Below are positions 5,779-5,980 of a stretch of 5,980 nucleotides of DNA, piece by piece (the stretch's first letter is position 1; the number at the start of each line of letters is the position of its first letter). The notes below the pieces were generated by a model. The model was not told the DNA's origin, did no database searches, and saw only the letters and a list, made by a program, of their open reading frames with translations. This DNA comes from an uncultured Bacilli bacterium. GTDB lineage: Bacteria; Bacillota_I; Bacilli_A; RF39; UBA660. The position numbers and the translations under genes are program-made. The DNA lies in NCBI GenBank assembly GCA_947628325.1, contig CANQZL010000100.1:1-5980 (forward strand). The letters run 5' to 3'.

Positions 5779-5980
5779 CGGCCGTATAACTTCCTTTCAT
5801 AGTATCACTAGTTAAAACTCCATTTTCTAAAGTAATAACACGTTTTTTCATAGAGTTAACTATTTCTTTATCATGGGTAACCATTATAACTGTAGTTCCC
5901 ATATCTTTATTAATTCCATTAATAACTTTAACTATTTCTTTTGATGTTTTTGGGTCCAGATTTCCTGTTGGTTCATCGCA
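5765..5980 (-). CDS. ftsE: Cell division ATP-binding protein FtsE (partial, 3' end only)
   Basis: These are the last 71 residues of an ABC ATPase; the rest lies beyond the right edge. The fragment opens with CDEPTGNLDP, the end of Walker B (Asp-Glu) and the D-loop in the form typical of FtsE/LolD-type ATPases. The H-loop follows as MVTHD, with the switch histidine at fragment residue 36, then the usual C-terminal strand (RVITLENGVL). It ends with a short acidic tail and TAG at 5765-5767. FtsE binds the FtsX cytoplasmic face and hydrolyses ATP to drive the external hydrolase. The 14-base overlap with ftsX, itself firmly recognised, identifies this as FtsE and not another ABC protein. Walker A and the signature motif are not in the window, so completeness cannot be judged. 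Confidence 0.92.
   Translation of the reverse strand, partial: CDEPTGNLDPKTSKEIVKVINGINKDMGTTVIMVTHDKEIVNSMKKRVITLENGVLTSDTMKGSYTADESD

Noticed and set aside
1..5980. New defence system, mobile element, CRISPR array or RNA gene
   Set aside because: No repeats with spacers, transposase, integrase, tRNA or rRNA-like sequence is visible; nearly all bases belong to recognisable chromosomal genes.

Overview
The window is strongly A+T-rich, densely coded DNA from a low-GC Gram-positive bacterium (Bacillota). It probably belongs to a Bacilli/Erysipelotrichia-like or deep mollicute-related lineage that still has a cell wall. The case rests on WhiA, an FtsE-FtsX pair linked to a secreted wall hydrolase, a TGS-type nucleoside kinase, purine-rich ribosome binding sites and sigma-A-like promoters. 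The genetic code looks standard: all tryptophans of the large secreted protein are TGG codons, and every gene is full length with TGA read as stop. Genus or species cannot be named from the sequence alone.

Layout. 1-1100 (minus) is the N-terminal part of a TGS/uridine-kinase-like nucleoside kinase that runs off the left edge. 1101-1236 is a divergent intergenic region with one good promoter on each strand. 1237-2622 (plus) is a membrane-anchored surface protein with Ig-like domains and a C-terminal NlpC/P60 cysteine peptidase; it starts at a GTG. A perfect 14-bp inverted repeat at 2623-2657 serves as a two-way terminator between this gene and the converging whiA (2656-3585, minus). A short gap with a probable whiA promoter follows. 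3671-5980 (minus) is a tightly overlapped cluster read as ftsE (3' end only), ftsX, then a coiled-coil M23 metallopeptidase, closed by a hairpin that overlaps the peptidase stop codon.

How the genes fit together. FtsE (ATPase) and FtsX (membrane protein) form an ABC-type complex that turns on a peptidoglycan hydrolase outside the cell during division or elongation. The third gene encodes the expected partner: a secreted coiled coil plus a LytM domain with all metal-binding and catalytic residues visible. The NlpC/P60 protein is a second, separately controlled candidate wall hydrolase. WhiA is a conserved DNA-binding protein tied to division and chromosome segregation. The window is therefore mainly a cell-wall and division locus next to a nucleoside-metabolism gene. 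I see no mobile element, CRISPR array, tRNA, rRNA or clear defence system. The least familiar part is the roughly 110-residue module between the Ig-like and NlpC/P60 domains of the plus-strand protein.
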